In this document: positions 12,191 to 12,487 of the stretch, in pieces
Layout: each line of letters opens with the position of its first letter
Position numbering within the stretch: position 1 is the first letter of the stretch
DNA from: Chromera velia
Lineage: Eukaryota > Sar > Chromeraceae
Direction of reading: 5' to 3'
Length of the DNA stretch: 12,487 nucleotides
Assembly (NCBI GenBank): GCA_018398765.1
Contig: JAHBMJ010002318.1
Location: 3,421-15,907 of the forward strand
Position numbers and translations under genes: made by a program
Notes under the pieces: model-generated
Databases searched by the model: none
Seen by the model: only the letters and a program-made list of their open reading frames with translations
What the model was told of the DNA's origin: nothing

Positions 12191-12487
12191 AATCTCTTCC
12201 TCGTTTCTCTCGTGTTTTCTCCGTCGAATGTGCTTCTCGTTCTCGGTTCTCTCGGGTTCTCTTTTGTCAAATGTCCTTCTCGTTCTCGGTTCTCTCGGGT
12301 TCTCTTTTGTCGAATGTCCCCCCCCCCCTTCCTCCACCCCCACACCCCCCACCCTCCCCACCCCCCACTCCCCACCCCCGCACAAAGATCCTTTAGTCTC
12401 GATCTCTTCCTCGGTTCTCTCGGGTTCTCTTTTGTCGAATGTCCTTCTCGTTCTCGGTTCTCTCGGGTTCTCTTTTGTCAAATGTCC
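12191..12487. repeat. 43-base minisatellite with larger duplicated block
   Basis: Units of 43 bases, core TTCTCGTTCTCGGTTCTCTC, at 12234-12276, 12277-12319 and 12445-12487, with variant units at 12191-12233 and about 12401-12444. Leader CGCACAAAGATC precedes both groups (12170 and 12380), so a segment is duplicated with a 210-base offset. The period is not a multiple of three, which argues against coding. Confidence 0.9.
12318..12379. repeat. C-rich tract
   Basis: More than ten C followed by CACCCC/ACCCTCCCC blocks. The minus strand could form G-quadruplexes. It separates the two minisatellite groups. Confidence 0.9.

Larger units (their letters stand above)
11991..12487 (+). other. Intron 3 of the plus-strand gene, cut by window edge
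   Basis: It starts GTGAGT and holds unique sequence to about 12167, then the minisatellite and C-rich tract. No acceptor for a further exon was identified. Confidence 0.65.

Noticed and set aside
12179-12481. Minus-strand repeat protein ENPREPRTRR type
   Set aside because: The repeat unit is 43 bases, so the frame is not kept from unit to unit. The peptide repeats arise by rotation through frames.
11492-12487. CRISPR-like array
   Set aside because: Units are contiguous or separated by low-complexity sequence, without unique spacers, and the context is a eukaryotic intron.

Overview
The window reads as nuclear DNA from an intron-rich eukaryote. Every gene-like signal is a series of short open stretches joined by GT-AG introns with consistent codon phase. 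Introns carry many microsatellites and there are no bacterial-type operons. Repeated GTCAGT splice donors, C-homopolymers inside coding DNA and clustered TGCATGCA motifs (a word known from apicomplexan promoters) would fit a chromerid or related alveolate. That placement is an inference, not a demonstration.

Layout. (1) 1-1182: no gene seen. It holds a GC-only edge, a near-perfect 48-base palindrome and then about 0.95 kb of AT-rich DNA. (2) 7761 down to 1183, minus strand: one gene that I could assemble into 13 coding exons and 12 introns. All phases agree and the total is 2277 nt (758 residues plus stop). It is an inositol polyphosphate 5-phosphatase, recognised from WVGTWNA, NLQEM, the SKGA...SVHLPA pair, NLTECFHH, GDFNFR, PTYK and SDHSAV, in the family's order. 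It has a roughly 160-residue low-complexity insertion inside the catalytic domain and an unusual CDR-like segment. (3) 7762-8562: a divergent intergenic region, probably a shared promoter, with an AT tract, TGCATGCA repeats and a compact GC island. (4) 8563 to beyond the right edge, plus strand: the 5' part of a second multi-exon gene for an unrecognised, largely disordered, acidic and basic, probably nuclear protein. Its first two reading frames are offset by one base near two C-runs. (5) 11991-12487: an intron with a C-rich tract and a 43-base minisatellite that runs off the window.

The most interesting item is a pair of short palindromic elements in two introns of the phosphatase gene. They share a 21-base arm and are each flanked by an unusually long direct repeat of host sequence: 25 bases, and about 40-47 bases. 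In the first case the duplicated host sequence contains the 3' end of an exon and its splice donor. This is what an introner-like, intron-shaping MITE would leave behind. The two genes are divergently transcribed and nothing else in the window links their functions.
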